A DNA stretch of 64,000 nucleotides, from assembly GCA_014652975.1 (NCBI GenBank), contig BMZV01000001.1, positions 558,001 through 622,000 of the forward strand, read 5' to 3'. A model generated the notes under the pieces. That model was not told the origin of the DNA, did not search any database, and saw only the letters and a list, made by a program, of their open reading frames with translations. Position numbers and translations under genes: made by a program. Numbering within the stretch: the stretch's first letter is position 1; each line of letters begins with the position of its first letter. Positions 8,437 to 16,122 of the stretch are shown piece after piece. This DNA comes from Kocuria marina. Its GTDB lineage: Bacteria; Actinomycetota; Actinomycetes; Actinomycetales; Micrococcaceae.

Positions 8437-9458
8437 GCGGGTCCACGCGCGCGGTCTTCGCCCACCGCCACATGCGCCTCACCCTGCTGGCGGCATTCTG
8501 CGCACCCTTCGTGGCCGCCGTGGGCTACCTCCAGGATTCCATCCGACCCGAGCAGTTGGCCGTGTCCGTGGTGAACTACGCGCTGGCCGGGTCCATCATC
8601 GCGCTACCCCGCTGGGACGGTTCCCAGTTCCCCCTGATCCCCACCGCGTTGACGTCCGTCCTGTTCCTGGTGGCCGCCCAGCAGGGCTACGCCGCGACCC
8701 CCGTGACGCTGCAGGCGGGACAGACCCCGTGGTTCCATCTCGGGTTTATCGCCCTGTTGTTCGGCCTGGGGATGCGACGCCGCCCCGGCTGGGCCTTCGC
8801 GGTGTGGCTCGGTGTCACGGTGTTGTCCGTGAGCCGGTGGCCCGTGGTCAACGGGGTGATCATGCCCATCGAGGCATATCACGTGGTGGGCATCGCCGTG
8901 GTGCTCGTGACGTGGATGGTCGAGCGGCAGTACGACTTCTTCATGCGGGGCAGACAGGACACCCAGCGCCTACTGGCCACCGCGCGCAGCCGCGACGAGG
9001 CCGAGAAGGGGATGCGCTATGCCTCCAACCGGCGGGTGGACGAGGTCCGCCGGTTGGCCGGTGGGCTGCTGGAGCAGATCGCCAAGGATTCCTCCGAGGT
9101 GACCGACTACGACGTCCAGCAGTTCCGCCTCACCGAGGCCCAACTGCGGGACAGTATCCGCGGTCGCTCCATCGCGACGCCCTACATCCTGGAGCTCACC
9201 CGCGCGGCACGTGCCCGGGGGATCACCGTGGACATCCTGGACGAGCGCGGCAGTGCTCCGTCGCCCGAGGTTCTGGAAGCCACCACACAGCAGCTCTCGG
9301 CGATCCTCGCGAACGCCCGCTCCGGCGCCGTGACCGTGCGGGCTCTGCCCCCGGGTGACCCCACCGCGGTGTTCATCGTCCACGACTCCCAGGACCCGGA
9401 CGCCGATCCCGTGGCCGTGGAGATCGCAGACGGCACGGGGGCCGTTTCCGTTTTCTGA
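8433..9458 (+). CDS. Degenerate membrane sensor-like protein, partner of the kinase operon
   Basis: A 341-residue protein translationally coupled to the kinase (ATGA overlap, 8433-8436). It has about five hydrophobic segments in residues 20-165. A cytoplasmic helical region follows (SRDEAEKGMRYASNRRVDEVRRLAGGLLEQI) in the position of a dimerisation/phosphotransfer helix pair, but without an H-D pair. The C-terminal part (LSAILANARSGAVTVRALPP, VFIVHDSQDPD) has the rough shape of a HATPase fold but lacks recognisable N and G boxes. I infer a catalytically dead kinase paralogue that tunes the active kinase or senses a second signal. The family is not one I recognise by name. Confidence 0.8.
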   Translation: MSGSTRAVFAHRHMRLTLLAAFCAPFVAAVGYLQDSIRPEQLAVSVVNYALAGSIIALPRWDGSQFPLIPTALTSVLFLVAAQQGYAATPVTLQAGQTPWFHLGFIALLFGLGMRRRPGWAFAVWLGVTVLSVSRWPVVNGVIMPIEAYHVVGIAVVLVTWMVERQYDFFMRGRQDTQRLLATARSRDEAEKGMRYASNRRVDEVRRLAGGLLEQIAKDSSEVTDYDVQQFRLTEAQLRDSIRGRSIATPYILELTRAARARGITVDILDERGSAPSPEVLEATTQQLSAILANARSGAVTVRALPPGDPTAVFIVHDSQDPDADPVAVEIADGTGAVSVF

Positions 9459-9516
9459 CCCCGGATGCCTCGAGCGTGCATTCCGCATGACGACGCCGCG
9501 GCGCTGCGTCTCCCGG

Positions 9517-10233
9517 TCAGGCCACGCAGAAGCTGATGCTGGGAATGGCGAGGAATTCCCACCCGCCCGCGACCGGCGCCGTATAGGTGAAGGTCAGGGA
9601 CGAGAACCGCGATGTCGTGTTCGTGCTCATGACGTTCCGTACCGTTTTCGTCTGTGAACTCACGTACTCCGCCGAACGAAAAAAGGTGGCCCCCGCAGCA
9701 CCCCTCGTCGCGTTGGCGGACGTCAAGTCCCCCGTCATGACCCAGGGTTGATCGATCGTCACGGTGTCTGTGTACTGGTATGCGCCACTCGACAGGGTGC
9801 TGTTTAACCGGGTGATGTCCAGGATGGTGATGCTCGCCGACGTCAGTGGGACCGGGAATTCGAACGTCACCCTGGTGGTCGTGTTGTACCCGATGTTCAG
9901 CACGAGCCCGGGAGATGCCTGGGTGAGCCCGGAGATGGGATAAGGGGCTGTGCTCGTCGGGTAGCCGTTCTGCTCGCCTTGGTAATCGAACTTGCCGTTG
10001 AACTTCGAACTGTACATCCCAGTTGACGGGCCGACACTGCGCGGATTCACCGCCTCAGCTTTGCCGCCACGGACAACTCTCGTGGTGACCGTGACGGACG
10101 GCGCGTTCACCTGCGAGATGGCTGTGCCCGTCAGCCCGTTCGCGTCCGTACCCACCGCGAATTGGGAAAAGCTGTAGTTGTAGCACCCCCCCGCACCGGC
10201 CGGACCCCGCCATGGACCGGCCCCGCCCACCAT
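9517..10233 (-). CDS. Hypothetical beta-rich surface-like protein, probably 5'-truncated
   Basis: A 238-residue frame starting MVGGAGPWRGPAG. From GGCYNYSFSQFAVGTDANG onward it looks like an extracellular beta-sandwich: S/T/N/G-rich, alternating hydrophobics, and a second Cys at the C-terminus (IPSISFCVA) that could pair with the first. Such a protein should be exported, yet no signal peptide precedes it in any frame. A run of seven C at 10186-10192 lies just at the N-terminal end, so the gene may have lost its 5' end or be frameshifted there. Codon choice is less G/C-biased than in its neighbours, which suggests transfer. No family is recognised. Confidence 0.55.
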   Translation of the reverse strand: MVGGAGPWRGPAGAGGCYNYSFSQFAVGTDANGLTGTAISQVNAPSVTVTTRVVRGGKAEAVNPRSVGPSTGMYSSKFNGKFDYQGEQNGYPTSTAPYPISGLTQASPGLVLNIGYNTTTRVTFEFPVPLTSASITILDITRLNSTLSSGAYQYTDTVTIDQPWVMTGDLTSANATRGAAGATFFRSAEYVSSQTKTVRNVMSTNTTSRFSSLTFTYTAPVAGGWEFLAIPSISFCVA

Positions 10234-10372
10234 GTACCCGCCTCATCCACGACGGTCCCGCCCCGCGGCAATCGCCCTGCACAGCGCGCCCGCCGGGCGG
10301 GTTCACACGCCGGTGATACCCGGGGGCCCGCGAGCGCGGATCACAGGACACCACCCGCCCTAGCGTGCTGCC

Positions 10373-11038
10373 ATGACGACTTCATCGGAGACCACCTCGG
10401 CAGATGCCCAGGACACCTCACATTCCACGCCCCACACCGCCTTCCGGGTGGTGCACTGCGGGGACGGGTTGGGGCGCTGCCCGTGGGCCGTGAGCACACC
10501 CGGGGCGCTCGCGGATCACGATCACGACTGGGGGACGGCCCCCTCGAGCGCGGACGAGTACTTCGCCACGCTCACCCTGGAACTCGTGGACTCGGGGCTG
10601 GCCCGGTGGTCGCAGTCCGCGCGCCACGGTTCGTGGTACCTCCACATGGCCGATCTCGAACCCGCCCGCGTGTCCCTGTTCGACGAGGACGACGTGGACG
10701 ACCTCCTCGTCAACGCCGAACTCATCCGCAACCGCGCCAAGATCGAGGCCGTGATCCACAACGCGGAGGTGTGCCGGGACTGGGACATGGACCGGTGGCT
10801 CGCGCTGCTCGAGGAGGCCGGGGTGCCCTTCCCGGGTGACGCCCCGGAAGCGGCGCCGGACAACGCGCTGGAACTCCCGGACAGTTCCACGGAGTCCCGC
10901 CGACTGTCCCAGGTGCTGCGATCCCACGGCATCGTGCTGGTGGGCCCGGTCACCGCCTACCGATGGTTGCAGCGCATCGGCCGGGCACCGGGCCACCTCG
11001 CCGGGTGCTTCCGCACGGAGCCGGGCGACGGCGGCTGA
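10373..11038 (+). CDS. tag: Divergent DNA-3-methyladenine glycosylase I
   Basis: A 221-residue protein with the Tag fold of base-excision repair, removing 3-methyladenine from DNA. It keeps the four zinc ligands of the family by pattern: Cys in GRCPWAV, His in DHDHDWG, and His plus Cys in APGHLAGCFR. It also has the helix motif AELIRNRAKIEAVIHNAEV (usually IIRNRxKIxAxxxNA) and LRSHGIVLVGPVTAYRWLQ near the end. The usual YHDxEWG is degenerate (ADHDHDWG), and the segment corresponding to LEGxQAGLSW reads LELVDSGLARW. Activity may therefore be altered, although the glutamate position appears kept. It converges with the E2 gene, with only 3 bp between them. Confidence 0.8.
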   Translation: MTTSSETTSADAQDTSHSTPHTAFRVVHCGDGLGRCPWAVSTPGALADHDHDWGTAPSSADEYFATLTLELVDSGLARWSQSARHGSWYLHMADLEPARVSLFDEDDVDDLLVNAELIRNRAKIEAVIHNAEVCRDWDMDRWLALLEEAGVPFPGDAPEAAPDNALELPDSSTESRRLSQVLRSHGIVLVGPVTAYRWLQRIGRAPGHLAGCFRTEPGDGG

Positions 11039-11041
11039 GCA

Positions 11042-12616
11042 TCAGTCAAGCAGCAGAGCGGGTTCCTCGAGGATGCGGGCCACGTCCGCCATGAACCGCG
11101 CGGAGAGGTCACCGTCCACCACGCGGTGATCGAAGGAACCCCCCAGGGTCGTGATCCACCGCGGGATGACGTCCCCGTCCACGACCCACGGCTTCTGCTT
11201 GATGGTCCCGAAGGCCACGATGGCGGCTTCACCGGGGTTGATGATGGGGGTTCCCGTGTCGATGCCCAGCGCACCGATGTTCGTGATGGACAGCGTCCCA
11301 CCCTGCATGTCCCCCGGCTGGGTGCGCCCGGCGCGCGCGGTCTGCGTCAGCTCGTGCAGCGCGATCGCCAGCTCCCGGAGGCTGAGGTCCTGCGCGTCCT
11401 TGATGTTGGGAACCAGCAGACCCCGGGGCGTGGCCGCGGCGATACCCAGGTTCATGTAGCGCTTGATGATGATCTCGGTGTCGGTCCACGTGGCGTTGAC
11501 CTGCGGGTTGCGGGCGGCCGCCCAGATCACGGCCTTGGCCAGGATCAACAGCGGCGTGACCTTCACACCCTCGAAGTGCGGGGACTGCTTGAGCCGCTTG
11601 ACGAACTCCATGGTCCGTGAGGCGTCCACCTCCACGAAGATCGACACGTGGGGCGCGCTGAAGGCGGACTTGACCATGTTCTGGGCGGTGGCCTTGCGCA
11701 CGCCCTTGACGCGGATGCGTTCCTCCCGCACGTTGGCCGGCTGGCCGGTGTGGGTCCAGAACGTGTCCGGGCCGTCCTCCACCTCGCGCAGGTGTGCCGC
11801 GTAGGCGAGCAGGTCGCGTTTGGTGACCTGGCCGCCGTCGCCGGTGGCCTGCACGTCCGCGAGATCGATGCCCATCTCCTTGGCCGCCTTGCGCACCGGG
11901 GGCTTGGCCAGGTTCGGACGGCGCGGGATCGACGCCGAGGCGGGCCCCTGTTCGGCACCCTCGTCCCGAGACTTCAACCAGGACTCCCCGCGGTCCCGAA
12001 TCTTCCCGGCCTTCTCCGCGAGGTCCACGGCGGCACTTCCCAGTCCCGTGCGGGACAACCGGTCCGCCCAACCGTGCTTGCGCTCGTCGGCCGGCCCCGC
12101 GGCGTCGTCGGCGCGGGAGGTCGAGGCGCTCAGACCCTGGGGCGCCTCGGCGTCCGTGCGCATGCCCACGCGGGTACGACGCCGCCGACGCACCGGGTCC
12201 GCCTTGGGCCCCGAGCCCACGAGGGCCTTGCCCTGGGCGGAGTCCATGCTGCGCCCCGAACCGGACGTGGCGTCCTCACCGGTCGACGCGGCGGTGTCGG
12301 GCGCGGTGGCGTCGGCCAGACCGTCCTCCGGGGCGGAACCCGTGTAGCCGGGGTCAGTGGCACCGGCGGGAGCGTCGTCGGCGGAGCTCACGGAGATGAT
12401 GGGCGTGCCCACCTCCACGGTGTCCCCCTCCGCGACGAGGATCTCCTGGACCGTGCCCTCGAACGGCGAGGGCAGCTCCACCACGGACTTGGCGGTCTCG
12501 ATCTCCACGAGCACCTGGTTGACGGACACGGTGTCCCCCTCGGACACCTTCCAGGCCACGATGTCGGCCTCGGTCAGACCCTCACCCACGTCGGGCAGTG
12601 TGAATACCTGGGACAT
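11042..12616 (-). CDS. 2-oxoacid dehydrogenase E2 (dihydrolipoyl acyltransferase)
   Basis: A 524-residue core subunit of a pyruvate or branched-chain 2-oxoacid dehydrogenase complex. The N-terminal lipoyl domain carries the lipoyl-lysine in [16 protein letters not shown] long linker (about 85-235) is R-, A- and D-rich and contains a copy of GACGACGCCGC (12099-12109 on the opposite strand). The peripheral subunit-binding domain is [19 protein letters not shown], and the catalytic domain ends with [17 protein letters not shown] (catalytic His/Asp). The ATG at 12616 is preceded by a strong GGAGGGAGA. It is last in the E1-alpha/E1-beta/E2 operon; E3 is not encoded here. The single lipoyl domain favours the branched-chain type, but this is not certain. 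Confidence 0.93.
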   Translation of the reverse strand: MSQVFTLPDVGEGLTEADIVAWKVSEGDTVSVNQVLVEIETAKSVVELPSPFEGTVQEILVAEGDTVEVGTPIISVSSADDAPAGATDPGYTGSAPEDGLADATAPDTAASTGEDATSGSGRSMDSAQGKALVGSGPKADPVRRRRRTRVGMRTDAEAPQGLSASTSRADDAAGPADERKHGWADRLSRTGLGSAAVDLAEKAGKIRDRGESWLKSRDEGAEQGPASASIPRRPNLAKPPVRKAAKEMGIDLADVQATGDGGQVTKRDLLAYAAHLREVEDGPDTFWTHTGQPANVREERIRVKGVRKATAQNMVKSAFSAPHVSIFVEVDASRTMEFVKRLKQSPHFEGVKVTPLLILAKAVIWAAARNPQVNATWTDTEIIIKRYMNLGIAAATPRGLLVPNIKDAQDLSLRELAIALHELTQTARAGRTQPGDMQGGTLSITNIGALGIDTGTPIINPGEAAIVAFGTIKQKPWVVDGDVIPRWITTLGGSFDHRVVDGDLSARFMADVARILEEPALLLD

Positions 12617-12670
12617 GACTTCTCCCTCCGGGCCACCGTGTCCGCGCCGGATCACGGTGGGGTGGATGCT

Positions 12671-13645
12671 CTAGTAGGCGAAGGACCGGTCGAGTGCTTC
12701 GAGCACCCGGTCCAGATCCGGGACGTAGTTCTCCTCCACGGCTGCGGGAGGATAGGGCAGATGGTAGGCGCCCACGCGCAGCACGGGAGCCTCGAGCGAG
12801 TAGAACGCACGCTCGGTGACGCGCGCGGCGATCTCCCCGCCCAGACCACCGAACGTGGGGGCCTCGTGGGCGATCACCAGGCGACCCGTCTTGCGCACGG
12901 ACGCCGTGACGGTGTCGAAGTCGATGGGTGACAGGCTGCGCAGGTCGATGACCTCCACGCTGCGCCCGTCCTCCCGGGCGGCCTCGGCGGCGGCGAGCGC
13001 CACCGGCACGAGCGGTCCCCACGCCACGATCGTGGCTTCCTCACCCTCGCGGATCACGGAGGCCTTGAACGGGTCCCCCGGGGAAGTCTTCTCGTCCACC
13101 TCGCCCTTGAGCCAGTACCGGCGCTTGGGTTCGAAGATGATGACGGGGTCGTCGCACGCGATGGCCTGCTGCGACATCCAGTAGGCGTCCTGCGCGTTCG
13201 ACGGCGCGAGCAAGCGCAGTCCCGCCGTGTGGGCGAACAGCGCCTCCGGGGATTCCGAGTGGTGTTCCACGGAGCCGATCACACCTCCGTACGGGATGCG
13301 GATCGTCACGGGAACCGTGAGCTGCCCGTCCGAGCGGGCGTGGATCTTGGCCAGCTGGGTCGTGATCTGGTTGAACGCCGGGAACGTGAACCCGTCGAAT
13401 TGGATCTCGCACACGGGCCGGTACCCGCGTTCGGCGAGGCCCACCGCGGTGCCCACGATCCCCGCCTCACCGAGGGGTGTGTCCAGCACGCGGTGCGCAC
13501 CGAACCTGGATTTTAGCCCCTCGGTCACGCGGTACACGCCGCCCAGGGAGCCGATGTCTTCCCCCATGAGCATGACCTTGGGGTTCTCCTCCATGGCCCG
13601 TGCGAGCCCGGCATTGATGGCCTTGGCCACGGTCAGCTGTGTCAC
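12671..13645 (-). CDS. 2-oxoacid dehydrogenase E1 component, beta subunit
   Basis: A 324-residue transketolase-like subunit that forms the E1 heterotetramer with the alpha subunit. Recognisable blocks: the N-terminal pyrimidine-binding region VMLMGEDIGSLGGVYRVT, DTPLGEAGIVGTAVGLA, EIQFDGFTFPAFNQI, IPYGGVIGSVEHHSESPEA, and the C-terminal domain LVIAHEAPTFGGLGGEIAA. It starts at GTG 13645, whose last bases overlap the TGA of the alpha gene (GTGA), so the two are translationally coupled. The 54-bp gap to E2 carries its own Shine-Dalgarno. The open frame upstream of 13645 belongs to the alpha gene read out of frame. Confidence 0.93.
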   Translation of the reverse strand: MTQLTVAKAINAGLARAMEENPKVMLMGEDIGSLGGVYRVTEGLKSRFGAHRVLDTPLGEAGIVGTAVGLAERGYRPVCEIQFDGFTFPAFNQITTQLAKIHARSDGQLTVPVTIRIPYGGVIGSVEHHSESPEALFAHTAGLRLLAPSNAQDAYWMSQQAIACDDPVIIFEPKRRYWLKGEVDEKTSPGDPFKASVIREGEEATIVAWGPLVPVALAAAEAAREDGRSVEVIDLRSLSPIDFDTVTASVRKTGRLVIAHEAPTFGGLGGEIAARVTERAFYSLEAPVLRVGAYHLPYPPAAVEENYVPDLDRVLEALDRSFAY

Positions 13646-14823
13646 GCGCCGGCTCCTCGGGTGTCGTGGTCGTCCATCTCGTCCTGGGGCGCGAAGCCCG
13701 CCTGGTAGTCCAGGTACTCGGCGCGTTCGGCGTCCACCAGTGAATGCTGCTCGGCGTACGCCTTGGCGAAGGAGTCCTCGAACCGGGGCGGGGTCATGGC
13801 CAGGACGTCCGCGCGCATGCGCTGCGCGATCTCGTCGTTCTCGCGCGCCACGGCCTCGAAGAACTCGTCCTCGACCCCGTGGGCGTCCCGCAAGTGGGCC
13901 CGCAGCCGGTCCACGGGATCCAGGTGGCCCCACTGCTCTTCCTCGTCCCGTTCGCGGTACTTGGTGGGATCGTCCGCCGTGGTGTGGGCCCCCATGCGGT
14001 AGGTCTCCGCCTCGATCAGCACAGGACCCTCTCCCGCGCGGATCTTCTCGAGCGCGTACCGCGTGGCCGCGACGACGCCCAGGATGTCGTTGCCGTCCAC
14101 GCGCAACCCCTCGAAGCCGTAACCGGCCGCGCGCGTGGCCAGGGGCACGCGGGACTGGGTCGCGAACGGGACCGAGATGGCCCACTGGTTGTTCTGGATG
14201 AAGAACAGCACAGGGGCGTCGTAGGACGCCGCGAAGACCATGGACTCGTGGATCTCACCCTCGGTGCTCGCACCGTCCCCGAAGTACGCGATGACGGCCT
14301 CCGGGTCGGTTTCCGGCGGAGTGCCCGCATCCTGGGCAGCCTTACGGTCCAGGGCGGTTCCCATGGCGTAACCCACCGCGTGCGGGACCTGGGAGGCGAG
14401 CACCATGGTGTAGAGGTTCAGGTTGTGTTTCTCCGGGTCCCAGCCCCCGGCCGTGATGCCGCGGAACAACCGCATCAGATCGGACGGCGCCACACCGCGT
14501 TCTAAGGCCACGGCGTGTTCGCGGTAGGACGGGAAGATCCGGTCGGTGGGCAGCGTGGGCCACACAGAACCGACCTGGGCGGCCTCCTGACCCCGCAGGG
14601 GCACCCACAGCACGAGCTGGCCCTGACGCTGCAGCGAGGTACCCTCCTCGTCCACGCGCCGCGCCCCGGTCATGGAACGGTAGAGGTGCTGCAACTGTTC
14701 GACCGTGACGTCCGCGACGTACGGGGACAACAGGGCATCGTCCGCGATCGCCCCCTGTTCGTCCAGGATCTGGTGACGCGGGAGCGTGCTGGGCACGGCG
14801 CCTGCGTGGGTGCGTGATGCCAT
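13642..14823 (-). CDS. 2-oxoacid dehydrogenase E1 component, alpha subunit (TPP-dependent)
   Basis: A 393-residue alpha subunit of the decarboxylating E1 enzyme. The thiamine diphosphate motif is visible as IAYFGDGASTEGEIHESMV followed by FFIQNNQWAIS (the GDG...NN signature). The phosphorylation-loop-like region YRMGAHTTADDPTKYRE resembles branched-chain E1-alpha. Substrate-side residues PSYREHAVALERG are also typical. I start at the ATG for MASRTHAGAVPS (14823), preceded by GGAAGGA, rather than the upstream in-frame ATG at 14874. It is first in the operon with E1-beta and E2; an aminotransferase follows upstream on the same strand. Confidence 0.92.
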   Translation of the reverse strand: MASRTHAGAVPSTLPRHQILDEQGAIADDALLSPYVADVTVEQLQHLYRSMTGARRVDEEGTSLQRQGQLVLWVPLRGQEAAQVGSVWPTLPTDRIFPSYREHAVALERGVAPSDLMRLFRGITAGGWDPEKHNLNLYTMVLASQVPHAVGYAMGTALDRKAAQDAGTPPETDPEAVIAYFGDGASTEGEIHESMVFAASYDAPVLFFIQNNQWAISVPFATQSRVPLATRAAGYGFEGLRVDGNDILGVVAATRYALEKIRAGEGPVLIEAETYRMGAHTTADDPTKYRERDEEEQWGHLDPVDRLRAHLRDAHGVEDEFFEAVARENDEIAQRMRADVLAMTPPRFEDSFAKAYAEQHSLVDAERAEYLDYQAGFAPQDEMDDHDTRGAGA

Positions 14824-14917
14824 GGGTGGTGTCGGTCCTTCCGCTGTCCTCGCCTGCCGTCTCGCCACCGTCACGGCGATCCGGGCGTGCGCGGGGGTCT
14901 CGGTACTCGTAACGGTC

Positions 14918-16087
14918 TCAGGGCTGCCCAGGCAGGGGCATGGTGCTGGGGTGCGGGAACGCGGCGCACAGTTCCAGGAACCGGGTGTTCGCCTCGGGCT
15001 CCCCGAAACTCACGCGCACCCCTTCCGCACCGAAACGCCGCACGGACAGGGCGTGCTGATCGCACAGCTGGGAGAACGCTTCGCCGTGCTCCCCGAGGGG
15101 CAGCCACACGAAGTTCGCCTGGGTGGGCGGGTACTGCCACCCCAGGTCGTCGAGTCCGCGCAGCACGCGCTCCCGTTCGTCCACGACCCGCTGGACCCGT
15201 TCCTCGACCTGGTCGATGTTCGTGAGGGACGCGATCGCAGCGAGCTGGGCCACCTCTGTGACACTGAACGCCGGCGCGCTCTGGCGCAGGTACTGCGTGA
15301 CCTCTTGCTGGGCCACGGTGTAACCCACCCGCAGCCCGGCCAGACCGTGGGCCTTGGAGAACGTGCGCAGGGAGACCACATTGGGGTGATCACGGTAGAG
15401 CTCGATGCCGTCGGCCAGGCCCTCGGCGCGCTGGAACTCCCAGTACGCCTCGTCCACGACGACCACCACGTGGGACGGGACCCGCTTCAGGAACTCGCGC
15501 ACGGCGTCGTCACGCAGGCTGGGGCCCGTGGGGTTGTTGGGGGTGCACAGCAGGATGACCCGCGTGCGGTCGGTGACGGCGCGGGCCATCGCGTCAAGAT
15601 CGTGCGAGCCGTCCGGGAGGTTGGGCACCTGCACGCCGAGCGCGCCGGCCAGACCCACCGAGATCGGATACGCCTCGAACGAGCGCCACGCGTGGATCAC
15701 CTCGTCCGGGCGACCGTCCTCCCCGGAACCGGCGAAGGCCGCGAGCAGTTGGTTGAGTGCGCCCAGGCTGCCCGCACCGGCCACGACGTCCTGCGCGGGG
15801 ACGTCCAGGTACTGCGCCAGGGCCTCACGCAGGGCGCTCGCGGCGGGATCCGGATAGCGGTTGTAGGCGTCGAAGGACGCGAGCGCCTCCCGCACGGCCG
15901 GAACGGGACCGAAGGGGTTCTCGTTGGATGCCAACTTGTAGGCCACGAGACCGGGGATCCCGGCGGCCGACTTGCCCGCGGCGTACGCGGGGAGCTTGCC
16001 GAGTACCGCCCGCGGCGTAACGCGCGTGGTCCGCTGCGGTGACCCCTGCGATCCGGGAGCGGGCGTGGAAGTTTCCATAGCTGCCAT
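14918..16087 (-). CDS. hisC: Histidinol-phosphate/aromatic aminotransferase
   Basis: A 389-residue class-I/II PLP-dependent aminotransferase of the HisC/Pat branch. Family landmarks: YKLASNENPFGPVPAVREAL, NRYPDPAASALREALA, GAGSLGALNQLL, CTPNNPTGPSL, VVVDEAYWEF, and the PLP lysine in LRTFSKAHGLAGLRVGY. The C-terminal RVSFGEPEANTRFLE is also family-typical. It sits outside any his operon and is followed about 95 bp later by the 2-oxoacid dehydrogenase E1-alpha gene. A role in aromatic amino acid transamination (Pat) is therefore as likely as one in histidine synthesis. Confidence 0.88.
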   Translation of the reverse strand: MAAMETSTPAPGSQGSPQRTTRVTPRAVLGKLPAYAAGKSAAGIPGLVAYKLASNENPFGPVPAVREALASFDAYNRYPDPAASALREALAQYLDVPAQDVVAGAGSLGALNQLLAAFAGSGEDGRPDEVIHAWRSFEAYPISVGLAGALGVQVPNLPDGSHDLDAMARAVTDRTRVILLCTPNNPTGPSLRDDAVREFLKRVPSHVVVVVDEAYWEFQRAEGLADGIELYRDHPNVVSLRTFSKAHGLAGLRVGYTVAQQEVTQYLRQSAPAFSVTEVAQLAAIASLTNIDQVEERVQRVVDERERVLRGLDDLGWQYPPTQANFVWLPLGEHGEAFSQLCDQHALSVRRFGAEGVRVSFGEPEANTRFLELCAAFPHPSTMPLPGQP

Positions 16088-16122
16088 GCTAACGCCAGGG
16101 ACCGCCCCACTTCGTCGGTGCG

